64,000 nucleotides of DNA from Paraburkholderia ferrariae NBRC 106233 (GCF_000685035.1 NZ_BAYB01000022.1:62001-126000); one strand, 5' to 3'; positions 23,691 through 32,947 are shown, counted from the first letter of the stretch. Made by a program: numbers and translations. Notes: generated by a model from the letters alone, not told the origin.

Positions 23691-26600
23691 TTACTCCGCC
23701 ACGACGTCCGGCTCGCCGGCGCCGCGCGCCCCCTTGCTGAAGAAGTCTTCCACGCGATGCAGCGCGAGATACATCACCGGCGTGGAGAAGAGCGTGAGCA
23801 ACTGGCTCACGATCAGCCCGCCGATGATCGCGATGCCGAGCGGATGCCGCAGCTCCGCCCCCATGCCGGTGCCGAACGCGAGCGGCACGGCGCCGAAGAG
23901 CGAGGCCATGGTGGTCATCAGAATCGGGCGAAAGCGCAGTTCCGCGGCGCGGCGAATGGCTTCGACGGGGGCGAGCTTCTCGTTGCGCTCCAGTTCGAGC
24001 GCGAAGTCGATCATCATGATCGCGTTCTTCATCACGATGCCGATGAGCAGCACGATGCCGATCAGGCCGATGATGTCGAACTGCGTGCCCGTGATGACGA
24101 GCGCCGCGAGCGCGCCGAGCGCGGCGGAGGGCAGGGTGGAGAGGATCGTCACGGGGTGGATGAAGCTCTCGTAGAGAATGCCCAGCATCAGGTACACGAC
24201 GATGATCGCGGCCGCCACGAGGAAGGCTTCGTTGGCGAGCGAGGCCTGGAAGGTGGCCGCGGAGCCTTCGAGCGACGCCTGTACGGTGGGCGGCAGGCCG
24301 ATGCGCTTTTCCACGCTGGAAAGATGCGAGAGCGCCGTGCCGAGCGTGTAGCCCGGCGCCAGGTTGAACGACACGTCCGCATACGGAAACTGGCCCTGGC
24401 GGTTGATCGTCACGGGCGCGGGCACGAGCTTCATGCTCGCCATCGAGGCGAGCGGCGCGACGCCGCCCGAGGACGTATCGACGTAGAGCCCGTCGAGCAG
24501 GTGCGTCATGTCGCTCGATGCACGGTCGGCCGCGAGCACGACGTGGTACTGGTTCAACTGCGTGTAGATGGTCGAAACCTGGCGCTGGCCGTAGGCGTCG
24601 TACAGCACGTCGTCGATGGCCTGGGGCGTGATGCCCAGGCGCGAAGCCGTGTCGCGGTCGAAGGTGAGCTGGATCTGGTTGCCCTGCTGCATGGCCTGGC
24701 TCTGCACGTCGGCGAACGCCGGGTCCGCGCGCAGCGCCGCGATCAGCTTGCCGGTCCATTCGTCGAGGACGGCGGGGTCGGTCGCCTGCAGTCCCACGCG
24801 GTAGCTCGTGGTCGAAATGGTGTCGTCCAGCGTGAGGTCCTGCACCGGATGCAGGAAGAGACGCATGCCGGCGTCGCTCGCCGTGGAATCCGCGAGGCGG
24901 CGGATCACGGCGGCGCTGCTGTCGCGCTCGCCCTTGTCCTTCAGGTTGATGAGAATGGTGCCCTGGTTGAGCGTGGGGCTCGTCTGGTTGATGCCGATGA
25001 ACGACGAGAGACTTTCCACGGCCGGATCCTTGAGGATCTGGCTCACCAGCATTTCCTGCTTCTTCACCATGTAGGGGAACGAAATACCGGGCGCCGCCTG
25101 CGAAATGCCTTCGATCAGGCCCGTGTCCTGTTCCGGGAAGAAGCCCTTGGGCATGAGGAACAGGATCAGGAAGGTGAGCGCCGCCGTCGCCGCTACCGAG
25201 ACCAGCGTGAGCACGCGATGCTCCAGCACCCAGCCGAGCCCCTTTACGTAATGCGCATTGATCCTGTCGAAGAAGTCGGCGCGGTGTTCCTGCTCGTGCG
25301 CGGGGTCGTGCGCCTTGAACATGCGCGAGCACATCATCGGCGTGAGCGTGAGCGAGACGAAGGCCGAAATCACGATGGCGATGGCGAGCGTGAGGGCGAA
25401 CTCGCGAAAGAGCCGGCCCACCACGTCGCCCATGAAAAGCAGCGGAATCATCACGGCGATCAGCGAGACCGAGAGCGAGACGATCGTGAAGCCGATCTGC
25501 TTCGCACCCTTCAGCGCCGCTTCGAGCGGCGTCTCGCCCATCTCCAGGTAGCGCGTGATGTTTTCGATCATCACGATGGCGTCGTCCACCACGAAGCCCG
25601 TTGCCACCGTGAGCGACATCAGCGTGAGGTTGTTCAGCGAGAAGTCGAGGCCGTAGGCCACCGCGAGCGTGCCGATCAGCGAGAGCGGCACCGTGACGGC
25701 CGGAATGATCGTGGCGGCGAGCTTACGCAGGAACAGGAAAATCACCATCACCACGAGGGCGACGGCCATGCCGAGCTCGTATTCCACGTCGCGCACCGAG
25801 GCGCGGATGGTTTGCGTGCGGTCGGTGAGCACCGCGACCTTGAGCGTGCCCGGCAGGCTCGCGCGCAGTTGCGGCAGGAGTTTCTGCACGCGGTCCACCA
25901 CGTCGATCACGTTGGCGCCCGGCTGGCGCTGGATGTTGAGCACGATGGACGGCGTAGCGTTGGTCCATGCGGCCTGGCGTACGTCTTCGGCGCCGTTGAC
26001 CGGGTGCGCGATCTGCGAAAGACGGATGGGTGCGCCGTTCTTGTAGGCGATCACGAGGTCCGTATAGGCCCCGGCCGATTGGAGCTGGTCGTTGGCGCCG
26101 ATCGAGTACGACTGGTAGCGGCCGTCCAGATTGCCTTTGGCCTGGTTCACGTTCGCGTCGGCGAGTGCCGTGCGCACGTCGTCGAGCGACATGCCGAGCG
26201 AATTGAGCGCGCCCGTATTCGTCTCCACGCGCACCGCGGGGCGCTGCCCGCCGCTGATCGTCACGAGGCCGACGCCCGAGATCTGCGAGATTTTCTGCGC
26301 GAGGCGCGTGTCGGCCAGGTCTTCGATCTTCGTGAGCGGCAGCGTGTCGCTCGTGAGCGAGAGCGTGAGCACCGGCGCATCGGCCGGATTGACCTTGCTG
26401 TAGACGGGCGGGTAGGGCAGGTTCGCGGGCAGGTAGCTGGCCGACGCGTTGATCGCGGCCTGCACCTCCTGCTCCGCCACGTCGAGCGAAAGCGAAAGAT
26501 CGAATTCGAGCGTAATGACGGAGACGCCATTCGAGCTCGTGGAGTTCATCGACTTCAGTCCCGCCATTTCGCCCAGCTGCACTTCGAGCGGCGCCGTGAT

Positions 26601-26786
26601 CGACGAGCTCACCACGTCGGGCGCGGCGCCGGGGTACTGCGTGTACACCTGGATGGTCGGGTAATCGACCTCGGGCAGTGCCGAAACGGGCAGCAGGTGG
26701 TAGCCGAGCAGACCGGCGAGCAGCACCGCCACCATCAGGAGCGAGGTGGCGATCGGCCGCTCGATGAACGGGCGCGAGATGTTCAT
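23691..26786 (-). CDS. mdtB: RND multidrug efflux permease, MdtB-like
   Basis: 1031 aa. It has the typical RND layout: N-terminal MNISRPFIERPIATSLLMVA, first periplasmic loop, TM4 aspartate pair (GFVVDDAIVMIENI), second loop, and a final helix block ending ELRHPLGIAIIGGLIVSQLL. Length matches AcrB-type proteins closely, without the insertion present in the neighbour. It lies 13 nt behind the adaptor gene. Pairs of RND pumps side by side are the hallmark of MdtBC/MuxBC systems, which in other species export bile salts, novobiocin, or siderophore-like compounds; the substrate here is unknown. Confidence 0.93.
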   Translation of the reverse strand: MNISRPFIERPIATSLLMVAVLLAGLLGYHLLPVSALPEVDYPTIQVYTQYPGAAPDVVSSSITAPLEVQLGEMAGLKSMNSTSSNGVSVITLEFDLSLSLDVAEQEVQAAINASASYLPANLPYPPVYSKVNPADAPVLTLSLTSDTLPLTKIEDLADTRLAQKISQISGVGLVTISGGQRPAVRVETNTGALNSLGMSLDDVRTALADANVNQAKGNLDGRYQSYSIGANDQLQSAGAYTDLVIAYKNGAPIRLSQIAHPVNGAEDVRQAAWTNATPSIVLNIQRQPGANVIDVVDRVQKLLPQLRASLPGTLKVAVLTDRTQTIRASVRDVEYELGMAVALVVMVIFLFLRKLAATIIPAVTVPLSLIGTLAVAYGLDFSLNNLTLMSLTVATGFVVDDAIVMIENITRYLEMGETPLEAALKGAKQIGFTIVSLSVSLIAVMIPLLFMGDVVGRLFREFALTLAIAIVISAFVSLTLTPMMCSRMFKAHDPAHEQEHRADFFDRINAHYVKGLGWVLEHRVLTLVSVAATAALTFLILFLMPKGFFPEQDTGLIEGISQAAPGISFPYMVKKQEMLVSQILKDPAVESLSSFIGINQTSPTLNQGTILINLKDKGERDSSAAVIRRLADSTASDAGMRLFLHPVQDLTLDDTISTTSYRVGLQATDPAVLDEWTGKLIAALRADPAFADVQSQAMQQGNQIQLTFDRDTASRLGITPQAIDDVLYDAYGQRQVSTIYTQLNQYHVVLAADRASSDMTHLLDGLYVDTSSGGVAPLASMASMKLVPAPVTINRQGQFPYADVSFNLAPGYTLGTALSHLSSVEKRIGLPPTVQASLEGSAATFQASLANEAFLVAAAIIVVYLMLGILYESFIHPVTILSTLPSAALGALAALVITGTQFDIIGLIGIVLLIGIVMKNAIMMIDFALELERNEKLAPVEAIRRAAELRFRPILMTTMASLFGAVPLAFGTGMGAELRHPLGIAIIGGLIVSQLLTLFSTPVMYLALHRVEDFFSKGARGAGEPDVVAE

Positions 26787-26799
26787 GGAGGCGGCCCGT

Positions 26800-27924
26800 T
26801 CAGTGCGAAACGACGCGGATGGCCGAGCCGTTGTCGAGCTTGTCGGCGCCGTCGGTCACCACGCGCTCGCCGGGCTTCACGCCGGCGTCGAGGATGGCCG
26901 TGTCGTCGCCGCTCACGGGGCCCGCCTTCACGTTGCGCAGCACGGCGTTGTTGCCGGCGCCCACCACGAAGACGAAGTCGCCGTTGGTGCCGTGCTGGAT
27001 CGCCGCGGTGGGGATCACCGGCACCTGGTCGAGCGTGTCCGCCTGCATGCGCGCGTTCACGAACTGGTTCGGAAAGAGCGCGTCGCCGGCATGCTCGAAC
27101 TGCGCGCGCACCTTGACCGTGCCCGTGGTGGTATCGACCTGGTTGTCGAGCGCGAGCAGCGTGCCGGTGGCGAGCAGCTTGCGCTTGTCGCGGTCGTAGG
27201 CCAGCACCTTCACGGGGCCGCGCTCCATGGCCGCGTGAATCTGGCCGAGGTAGTCCTCGGGCACCGCGTAGATCACGGTGGCGGGTTCGAGCTGCGCGAT
27301 CACGGCCATGCCCGTGGTGCTCGCGGTCGTCACGTAGTTGCCCGGATCGACGAGGCGCAGGCCGATCACGCCGTCCACGGGCGAGGTGATCGTGCAGTAG
27401 CTCACCTGCACCTGAAGGTTCTTCACGTTGCCGGTGTCGGCCGTGACCGTGCCTTCGTCCTGCTTGACGGCGGCGACCTGCGTGTCGAGCGTTTGTTGCG
27501 TGATCGAGCCGGCCTTGATGAGGGTCTGGTAGCGCTGCAGGTTGAGGCGGTCGTTGGCGAGCGTCGCCTCGTCGTGCACGAGCGTGCCCTGCGCCTGCTG
27601 CAACTCGGCCTCCAGTTGGCGCGAGTCGATGTGCGCGATCACCTGGCCTTTCTTCACGCGCTGGCCTTCCTGGAAATCGACCGAATCGAGAATGCCGTTG
27701 ACCTGGGTGATGAGCGTGACGGTGCGGATGGCGGTGACGGTGCCGAGCGCGTCGATATAGACGGGCACGTCGGCCAGCTTCACGGCCACGGCCGAAACCG
27801 GAATGCCGCGCGGCGCGGCGGCGGTGGCCGCGGCGGGACGCCGGCCATGGAAGAACCACGCCGCAACGGCGATGAGCAGCACGACGACGGCCAGTGCTAT
27901 CCAGCTGATGTGTTTTCGTTTCAT
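26800..27924 (-). CDS. mdtA: Efflux RND periplasmic adaptor, MdtA-like
   Basis: 374 aa. An N-terminal membrane anchor (ISWIALAVVVLLIAVAAWFF) is followed by barrel-sandwich halves (TLITQVNGILDSVDFQEGQR and TITSPVDGVIGLRLVDPGNY), an alpha-hairpin between them rich in Gln and Leu, and the membrane-proximal domain. ATG 27924 (MKRKHISW) has GAGG 5 nt upstream; the frame is open further but runs into the promoter region. First gene of mdtABC-oprM-like operon, divergent from the histidine kinase gene, with a perfect sigma-54 promoter candidate about 100 nt upstream. Confidence 0.93.
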   Translation of the reverse strand: MKRKHISWIALAVVVLLIAVAAWFFHGRRPAAATAAAPRGIPVSAVAVKLADVPVYIDALGTVTAIRTVTLITQVNGILDSVDFQEGQRVKKGQVIAHIDSRQLEAELQQAQGTLVHDEATLANDRLNLQRYQTLIKAGSITQQTLDTQVAAVKQDEGTVTADTGNVKNLQVQVSYCTITSPVDGVIGLRLVDPGNYVTTASTTGMAVIAQLEPATVIYAVPEDYLGQIHAAMERGPVKVLAYDRDKRKLLATGTLLALDNQVDTTTGTVKVRAQFEHAGDALFPNQFVNARMQADTLDQVPVIPTAAIQHGTNGDFVFVVGAGNNAVLRNVKAGPVSGDDTAILDAGVKPGERVVTDGADKLDNGSAIRVVSH

Positions 27925-28024
27925 AACGCCTCGATCGGGAACCCGGTAGCGCGCCGCCTTCGCCTTGCGGGTTCGATCGAAACGATGCCGGCCACGCGGG
28001 AGAGGTAAAACGCCCGCAGGACTC

Positions 28025-28040
28025 TGCAACCATCATGCCA
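28025..28040 (-). promoter_or_regulatory. Sigma-54 promoter candidate for the mdtABC-like operon
   Basis: On the minus strand the sequence reads TGGCATG, four bases, TTGCA, matching the -24/-12 consensus TGGCAYG-N4-TTGCW at every fixed position. The predicted start lies near 28014, giving a leader of about 90 nt to ATG 27924. Confidence 0.7.
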
Positions 28041-28104
28041 GTCGCATCGCATACGATGCGATCCGGGTTTCATGGCGATTTGCCGTGCCTGGCAGGCATG
28101 CGGT

Positions 28105-28143
28105 TGTCGTGAATCCGAACAGCGCGTGTCGTGATTTGCGACA
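28105..28143. promoter_or_regulatory. Tandem enhancer-site candidates for the NtrC-type regulator
   Basis: TGTCGTGAATCCGAACA (28105-28121) and TGTCGTGATTTGCGACA (28127-28143) begin 22 bp apart, two helical turns. The second is a palindrome (GTGTCG 28126-28131 with CGACAC 28139-28144); the first shares its left half and final ACA. Both lie about 90-130 bp upstream of either predicted sigma-54 start, the usual distance for activator sites. Confidence 0.55.
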
Positions 28144-28207
28144 CAGGGGGGAGCGAGGCGGCCCGATGATGCGGCGCGGCAGGGGCGCATGAGGCCGGCG
28201 GCTCGCC

Positions 28208-28223
28208 TGGCATGGCTTTCGCA
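28208..28223 (+). promoter_or_regulatory. Sigma-54 promoter candidate for the histidine kinase/regulator operon
   Basis: TGGCATG, four bases, TCGCA: GG and GC are at the correct 12-bp interval, with one departure from TTGCA. The predicted start is near 28234, about 43 nt before ATG 28277. Confidence 0.55.
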
Positions 28224-28276
28224 TCGGATAATGCCCTCGTTGCTCATCACCCCAGAAAACCGGAAACCCCACCGAC

Positions 28277-29746
28277 ATGCTCCGATCCCTACGCGGCCGG
28301 CTGATCCTGCTGCTTGTCCTTCTCGTCGGCGCGGCGCTGGCGACCGGCATTCTGATGGTCGGGCTGTTTCACCAGTCCGCGGCCGCGCAACTGGGCGAGG
28401 CCGCCGCCGAGAACAGCCACGCGTGCGATGCGATCGCCGTGGCGTACCGCTCGTATAGCGCGGCGCATCCGGAATTGCAGGACGGCCTGGACGACGCGGC
28501 GTTGCGCCGCCATCTGGGCGACCTGCTGAACGGTTCGCTGCGCACGCGGCCGGGCATCCAGGGCGGTGTCTGGAGCGGCGAGGCGGGCTCGTTCGCCTAC
28601 GCGTATCCCACCTATGCGGGCGCCATTCAGCGCACCGACCCGCCCGCGGGAGAGTTGCCGCGCATCCGCTCCATCAACGAGGCGGCGCTCGCGAGCGACC
28701 GCCTGAGCAGCATGCGCTACAGCGGCCAGTCGCAGACCCTGCTGCTGACGGCCTGCCCGCTGCCGGGCCCCATCCCGCACCTCACCGCGTGGACGATGAG
28801 CTGGACGCTCACGTTCGCGGGCCGCAGCTATTACCAGTTGATGGCGGGGCTGGGCGTGCTGCTCGTGACGGTGCTGGCGGCGGCGGCGCTCCTCACCCAC
28901 CTCACGATGACCTGGTCGCGCCACGTTTCGCAGATCGAAAGCGCGCTCAATGCCTACGACGTGGCCGAACTGCCGGTGCTGCCCGCCACGCACGAGCGCG
29001 AGCTCGACCGCATCGTGCTGGCGCTGAACGAAGCGGGCCGGCGGCTTTCGATCGCGCGCCAGCGCGCCGATACGCTCGCGCGGCAGATGGCCACGGCCGA
29101 GCGCCTGGCCGCCATCGGCCGGGTGGCGGCAGGCGTTGCGCACGAAATCCGCAATCCGATTGCGGCCATGCGCCTGAAAGCCGAAAGCGCCGTGGCGGCC
29201 GGACCCGAGCGCCAGCCCCAGGCGCTTCAGGTGATACTCGGCCAGATCGAGCGGCTCGACGCGCTGGTGCGGCGCCTCCTCAGCATTACCGAGCACGACG
29301 AGCCGCGGCGCGAACAGGTGGCCATCGGGCCGTTCCTCGACGCGTGCCTCGCCCGCCACGCGGATCGCGCGGCGACGAAGCAGGTTACGATGACGCGCAC
29401 GGGCGAGGCCGGCGAGGCGCGCTTCGATCCGGACCAGCTGGAGCGCGCGCTCGACAACCTGATCCTCAACGCGATCGAAGCGGCGCCGCCCGGCAGCCGT
29501 ATCGAAGTCGCGGTGCGGCGCGAACCCGGCGCGACCGTTTTCGCGGTTCATGACGAAGGGGCGGGGCCGCCTGCCGCGATCCTCGAACACCTGTTCGAGC
29601 CGTTCGTCACCGGCCGGCCCGACGGCACGGGGCTCGGTCTTTCGATCGTGCGCGAGGTGGCGGAGGCGCACGGCGGCACGGCCCGCTTCGTGCGGCTCGC
29701 GAAGGGAACGACATTTGAAATGGTATTGCCATGGCCCACATCCTGA
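28277..29746 (+). CDS. Membrane sensor histidine kinase
   Basis: 489 aa. Two membrane helices (about 9-32, LILLLVLLVGAALATGILMV, and about 190-212) enclose a periplasmic sensor of some 150 residues of no recognised family. A HAMP-like linker precedes the H-box VAHEIRNPIAAM (His near residue 289), N-box DNLILNAIEAAP and G-boxes DEGAGPP and GTGLGLSIV. It resembles NtrB/AtoS-type kinases that partner sigma-54 activators. Its last 16 nt overlap the response-regulator gene. Divergent from the efflux operon, so the stimulus is probably an efflux substrate or envelope stress (inference). Confidence 0.92.
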   Translation: MLRSLRGRLILLLVLLVGAALATGILMVGLFHQSAAAQLGEAAAENSHACDAIAVAYRSYSAAHPELQDGLDDAALRRHLGDLLNGSLRTRPGIQGGVWSGEAGSFAYAYPTYAGAIQRTDPPAGELPRIRSINEAALASDRLSSMRYSGQSQTLLLTACPLPGPIPHLTAWTMSWTLTFAGRSYYQLMAGLGVLLVTVLAAAALLTHLTMTWSRHVSQIESALNAYDVAELPVLPATHERELDRIVLALNEAGRRLSIARQRADTLARQMATAERLAAIGRVAAGVAHEIRNPIAAMRLKAESAVAAGPERQPQALQVILGQIERLDALVRRLLSITEHDEPRREQVAIGPFLDACLARHADRAATKQVTMTRTGEAGEARFDPDQLERALDNLILNAIEAAPPGSRIEVAVRREPGATVFAVHDEGAGPPAAILEHLFEPFVTGRPDGTGLGLSIVREVAEAHGGTARFVRLAKGTTFEMVLPWPTS

Positions 29747-31107
29747 TCGTCGACGACGACGAGACCATGCGCGAGGCGCTCGCCGAAGTCGTACGCGATC
29801 TTGGCCACAGCGTGTGCCTCGCGGCGAACGGATCGGCTGCGCTCGAACTTCTCGAGCACGAGACGGTGAGCGCGATGTTTCTCGATCTGCGCATGCCGGG
29901 CATCGACGGGCTCGACGTGCTGCGCCGGCTGCGCGAGCGGCCGGCCGCGACGGCCGCACCGGCCGTGACCGTGCTGACCGCGCACGCCACGGCTTCGAAC
30001 ACGATCGAGGCCATGCGCCTTGGCGCCTTCGACCACCTCACGAAGCCTATCGGCCGCAACGACCTGGCCCAGGTGCTGGAGCGCATGCTCGCGAGCATCG
30101 TGGAGCCGCAGCCGCTTTCGGCGAGCGCCGAGCCCGAAACGCTGATCGGTTCGAGCGAGGCGATGCGCGCGGTGCAAAAAGCCATCGGCGTGCTGGCCGA
30201 TAGCGACGCCACCGTGCTCATCACCGGCGAAACGGGTTCGGGCAAGGAGGTGGTGGCGCGGGCGATCCACGAGCATGGGCGGCACAATCGCGGGCCGTTC
30301 GTGGCGGTGAACTGCGCGGCGATACCGGCCGATCTTCTGGAGAGCGAACTGTTCGGCCACGTGCGCGGCGCGTTCACGGGCGCGAGCGCCGACCGCGAGG
30401 GCGCATTCCGCCAGGCCGGGCACGGCACGCTCTTTCTCGATGAGATCGGCGATATGGGCATGGCGATGCAGGCCAAGATCCTGCGCGCCTTGCAGGAACG
30501 GGTGGTGACGCCGGTGGGCGGGCGCCCCGTGCCCGTGCAGGTGCGCGTGATTGCGGCGACCCACCGCGACCTGGTGCGCGGCGTGCGCGAGGGCAGCTTC
30601 CGCGAAGACCTGTACTACCGGCTGCATGTCGTGCCGATCCATCTGCCGCCGCTTTGCGCGCGCATTGCCGACATCGTGCCGCTTGCCGAGCATTTTCTTG
30701 CCCGCGCGGGCACGCGCAAGCGCCTTTCCGCCGACGCCGCGGCGCACCTGATCCGCTATGGCTGGCCCGGCAACGTGCGCGAACTGAAGAACGCCATGGA
30801 GCGCGTGGCCGTGATGGTGCGCGGCGAGTATATCCACGCGACCGATCTGGCCTTCCTGCAGGGCGAGCGCGCGGGAGCGGATGCGGTTCTCGACTGGCCC
30901 GACGAGGACTTGCCCTCCGCACTCGCGCGCCTTGAAGAGATGCTGATACGCCGTGCGCTGCGGCACAGCGGCAACAACCGCACGGATGCCGCGCGCCGCC
31001 TGAACATCAACCGGCAACTGCTTTATGCGAAGCTCAAGCGCTACGGCATCGAGGTGTCGGACGACAAGGGGGCCGAGGGCGAGGAAGCGCAGGGTGCGGC
31101 GCGATGA
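29731..31107 (+). CDS. Sigma-54-dependent response regulator, NtrC family
   Basis: 458 aa. Receiver domain (about 1-120) with phospho-acceptor Asp in MFLDLRMPGIDG and Lys in HLTKPI; AAA+ domain (about 140-375) with Walker A GETGSGKE, the sigma-54 contact loop GAFTGA, Walker B TLFLDEIGD and the R-finger region; C-terminal Fis-type helix-turn-helix (about 405-445; NNRTDAARRLNINRQLLYAK). All key residues of an active enhancer-binding protein are present. Overlaps the kinase gene. Likely target: the divergent mdtABC-like operon and its own promoter. Confidence 0.94.
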   Translation: MAHILIVDDDETMREALAEVVRDLGHSVCLAANGSAALELLEHETVSAMFLDLRMPGIDGLDVLRRLRERPAATAAPAVTVLTAHATASNTIEAMRLGAFDHLTKPIGRNDLAQVLERMLASIVEPQPLSASAEPETLIGSSEAMRAVQKAIGVLADSDATVLITGETGSGKEVVARAIHEHGRHNRGPFVAVNCAAIPADLLESELFGHVRGAFTGASADREGAFRQAGHGTLFLDEIGDMGMAMQAKILRALQERVVTPVGGRPVPVQVRVIAATHRDLVRGVREGSFREDLYYRLHVVPIHLPPLCARIADIVPLAEHFLARAGTRKRLSADAAAHLIRYGWPGNVRELKNAMERVAVMVRGEYIHATDLAFLQGERAGADAVLDWPDEDLPSALARLEEMLIRRALRHSGNNRTDAARRLNINRQLLYAKLKRYGIEVSDDKGAEGEEAQGAAR

Positions 31108-31115
31108 GCGGTGCT

Positions 31116-31565
31116 CTACGCATCCGGTGCGGGTGCATAGGGCGAATAGGGTGCATAGGGTGAACAGGGCGCATCGGCAAGGATTTCGCGCGCGCGCTCC
31201 AGGGCGGCTTCGCTCGATGCCGCGACCTCCATCGCGACGGAGAACGCCCGTGAAGCCAGGGCCGATTGCGCCTGCAGGGCGGTGCGCTTTTCCGCGTCCG
31301 GTTCGATCGCGATCACGGCCCGGCACACGGTTCCCAGCAGCGCTTTGTTCTGCTTGAGCCAGAGCCCGCGGGTCTTGCGGTCGTCGTGAGTCTCCTCGGG
31401 CTGCCCTTCCTCGAAAACGATGACGAACGGTTCCGCCCGCGCGAGCAGCGCATCCATCTCGTGCGCCCACTGCGCGGCGTAGCCGGGCACGATGGCGCGG
31501 CAGCGCGACCAGACGAGCGGGAAGGCGTGCAGATCGTGCACGATGAAACGGTCGTTGCCTGTCAT
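31116..31565 (-). CDS. Small hypothetical protein with Tyr-Ala-Pro repeat tail
   Basis: 149 aa, alpha/beta composition (FIVHDLHAFPLVWSRC, FVIVFEEGQPEETHDDRKTR, AVIAIEPDAEKR). The tail consists of short S/A-P-Y repeats encoded by five 9-bp units (31131-31175). No signal peptide. It starts 14 nt before the monooxygenase stop in the same direction, so the two may be co-transcribed. The pattern is reminiscent of small STAS-like or SpoIIAA-like folds but I cannot assign a family. Confidence 0.65.
   Translation of the reverse strand: MTGNDRFIVHDLHAFPLVWSRCRAIVPGYAAQWAHEMDALLARAEPFVIVFEEGQPEETHDDRKTRGLWLKQNKALLGTVCRAVIAIEPDAEKRTALQAQSALASRAFSVAMEVAASSEAALERAREILADAPCSPYAPYSPYAPAPDA
31131..31175. 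repeat. Five 9-bp units GGGYGMAYM inside the hypothetical gene's 3' end
   Basis: The units are GGGTGCATA, GGGCGAATA, GGGTGCATA, GGGTGAACA and GGGCGCATC, back to back. They encode the Y-A-P/Y-S-P tail and could vary in copy number between strains. Confidence 0.7.
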
Positions 31566-31579
31566 GGCGGACTCCTGGG

Positions 31580-32818
31580 TCAGTGATAAAGCGTGGTGTT
31601 GCCGGACAGCAGGCGGGTGCCGCTTTCCGAGGCGAGGATTGCGGAGGCAGCCCAGTCGCGCATGGCGCGCTCATAGCGGGCAACACCTTCGCGCAGGGAG
31701 GCCGGGCGGCACGCGTGGGCGAGCGCGGCGGCGTCGCGCAGCGCCGTGTTTGCCCCGGCGCCGGCGGCGGGACTCATGGCGTGGATGGCGTCGCCGAGCA
31801 GCGTCACGGGGCCCGGTTGCCAGTGCGCGATGGCGGGCGTGGCGCTGCGCACGGGCAGCATCGCAATCGATTCGGCGTCTGCGCGCGCGAACAGGGCGCG
31901 CAGTTGCGGGTGCCAGGTGCGCACGATTGCGCCGATGTGCGCGGCCAGGTTGTCGGGGGCCGTGCCGGCGGCAATGCCGAGGCTTGCGCGCGGACCGATG
32001 AACGCCCAGTAGAAGTAATCGTCCACGGGCGTGAGGCGGCATTGCGGTGCCAGGCGTGCGGCGAGCGACGGTAGCGGCTCGGGAAACAGCATGGGGTCCA
32101 CGATCGCAGTGAAACCGTCGGCGAAGATGACCGAGGTGCCCTCGCACAGCGTCGCACCGAGGTCCGCTTTCAATGCCGCTGTGGCGAGGCTTTTGCCGTA
32201 GACGCAGACGGCGCCGGTCTCCGCCGGATCGGCGCCGGGTGCGAGCTGTTTGCGGACCACGGAGTTCACGCCGTCCGCGCCCGCCAGCAAGGTCGAATGG
32301 CGCATCGCGCCATCGGCGAAATCGATGCGCACGGTTTCATCGTTCAGGATAGCGAAGCGTTGCAGCGGCACGCCGAAGTGCACGCGGTCTTCGAGCCCGC
32401 ACATGAGGATTTCGCGCAGCGTCTGCCGGTTCGTGGCGAGTTCGGGCACCGGGGCGGCCTCTGCTGCCGGTGCGCGCGGGGCAGCGGCGTCGCCCGACGT
32501 GCGCCAGCGTTCGGGCACGCGGCCCGCGACCGGCGCGAGGTCGCAATCGAAAAAGCGCGCACCTGAAGACACGATGGCGCTTTGCCGGAACAGGGCATAG
32601 AGGCCGGCGGGCAGGCATTGCGCGAGCGCGCGCTGCCCATCGGCGTCGATCCTGATGCGATAGCCCTGATGGCGGCTCGACAGCGCGGCGTCGCGCTCGT
32701 AGACATCGCAGTCGATGCCGGCCTGCCTGAGCCCCTGGGCGAGGCACAGGCCGCCGGGTCCGGCACCGGCGATCGAGACGTGAAGGGGGACAGGACGCGA
32801 GACAGGCGTGGACGGCAT
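31580..32818 (-). CDS. FAD-dependent monooxygenase (PHBH fold)
   Basis: 412 aa. The FAD-binding Rossmann motif GAGPGGLCLAQGL is at the N-terminus, with the acidic ribose-binding residue in CDVYERD; LLAGADGVNSVVRK is the DG motif, and LLGDAIHAMSPAAGAGANTA the second FAD contact with GD. This is the class A aromatic hydroxylase family (like salicylate or kynurenine hydroxylases). AAGGAG precedes ATG 32818. It is divergent from an AraC regulator, which may control it. Substrate unknown. Confidence 0.9.
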   Translation of the reverse strand: MPSTPVSRPVPLHVSIAGAGPGGLCLAQGLRQAGIDCDVYERDAALSSRHQGYRIRIDADGQRALAQCLPAGLYALFRQSAIVSSGARFFDCDLAPVAGRVPERWRTSGDAAAPRAPAAEAAPVPELATNRQTLREILMCGLEDRVHFGVPLQRFAILNDETVRIDFADGAMRHSTLLAGADGVNSVVRKQLAPGADPAETGAVCVYGKSLATAALKADLGATLCEGTSVIFADGFTAIVDPMLFPEPLPSLAARLAPQCRLTPVDDYFYWAFIGPRASLGIAAGTAPDNLAAHIGAIVRTWHPQLRALFARADAESIAMLPVRSATPAIAHWQPGPVTLLGDAIHAMSPAAGAGANTALRDAAALAHACRPASLREGVARYERAMRDWAASAILASESGTRLLSGNTTLYH

Positions 32819-32947
32819 TCATTCTCCTTTCGGGGCGCAGGCTGCACCCGCCATACCCTCAAGGCTAACGGCGGAGCGCTCATGCTTGATAATGACAGTT
32901 GGACCGGAAATAATGAAATCCGGCCAAACTGGAAAAGGAGCAGCGGC

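Larger units (their letters stand above)
27925..28276. other. 352-nt divergent regulatory region of efflux operon and two-component genes
   Basis: It contains, left to right: a leftward sigma-54 promoter candidate (28025-28040), an 8-bp inverted repeat TCGCATCG/CGATGCGA (28042-28049, 28054-28061), two TGTCGTGA-led repeats 22 bp apart (28105, 28127), and a rightward sigma-54 promoter candidate (28208-28223). No gene of its own is evident. Confidence 0.7.

Noticed and set aside
20487..27116. A 2209-codon open frame on the plus strand
   Set aside because: It is antisense to the MdtB/MdtC genes; its translation is His/Arg/Asp-rich with no domain and merely reflects GC-rich third positions of the real genes.
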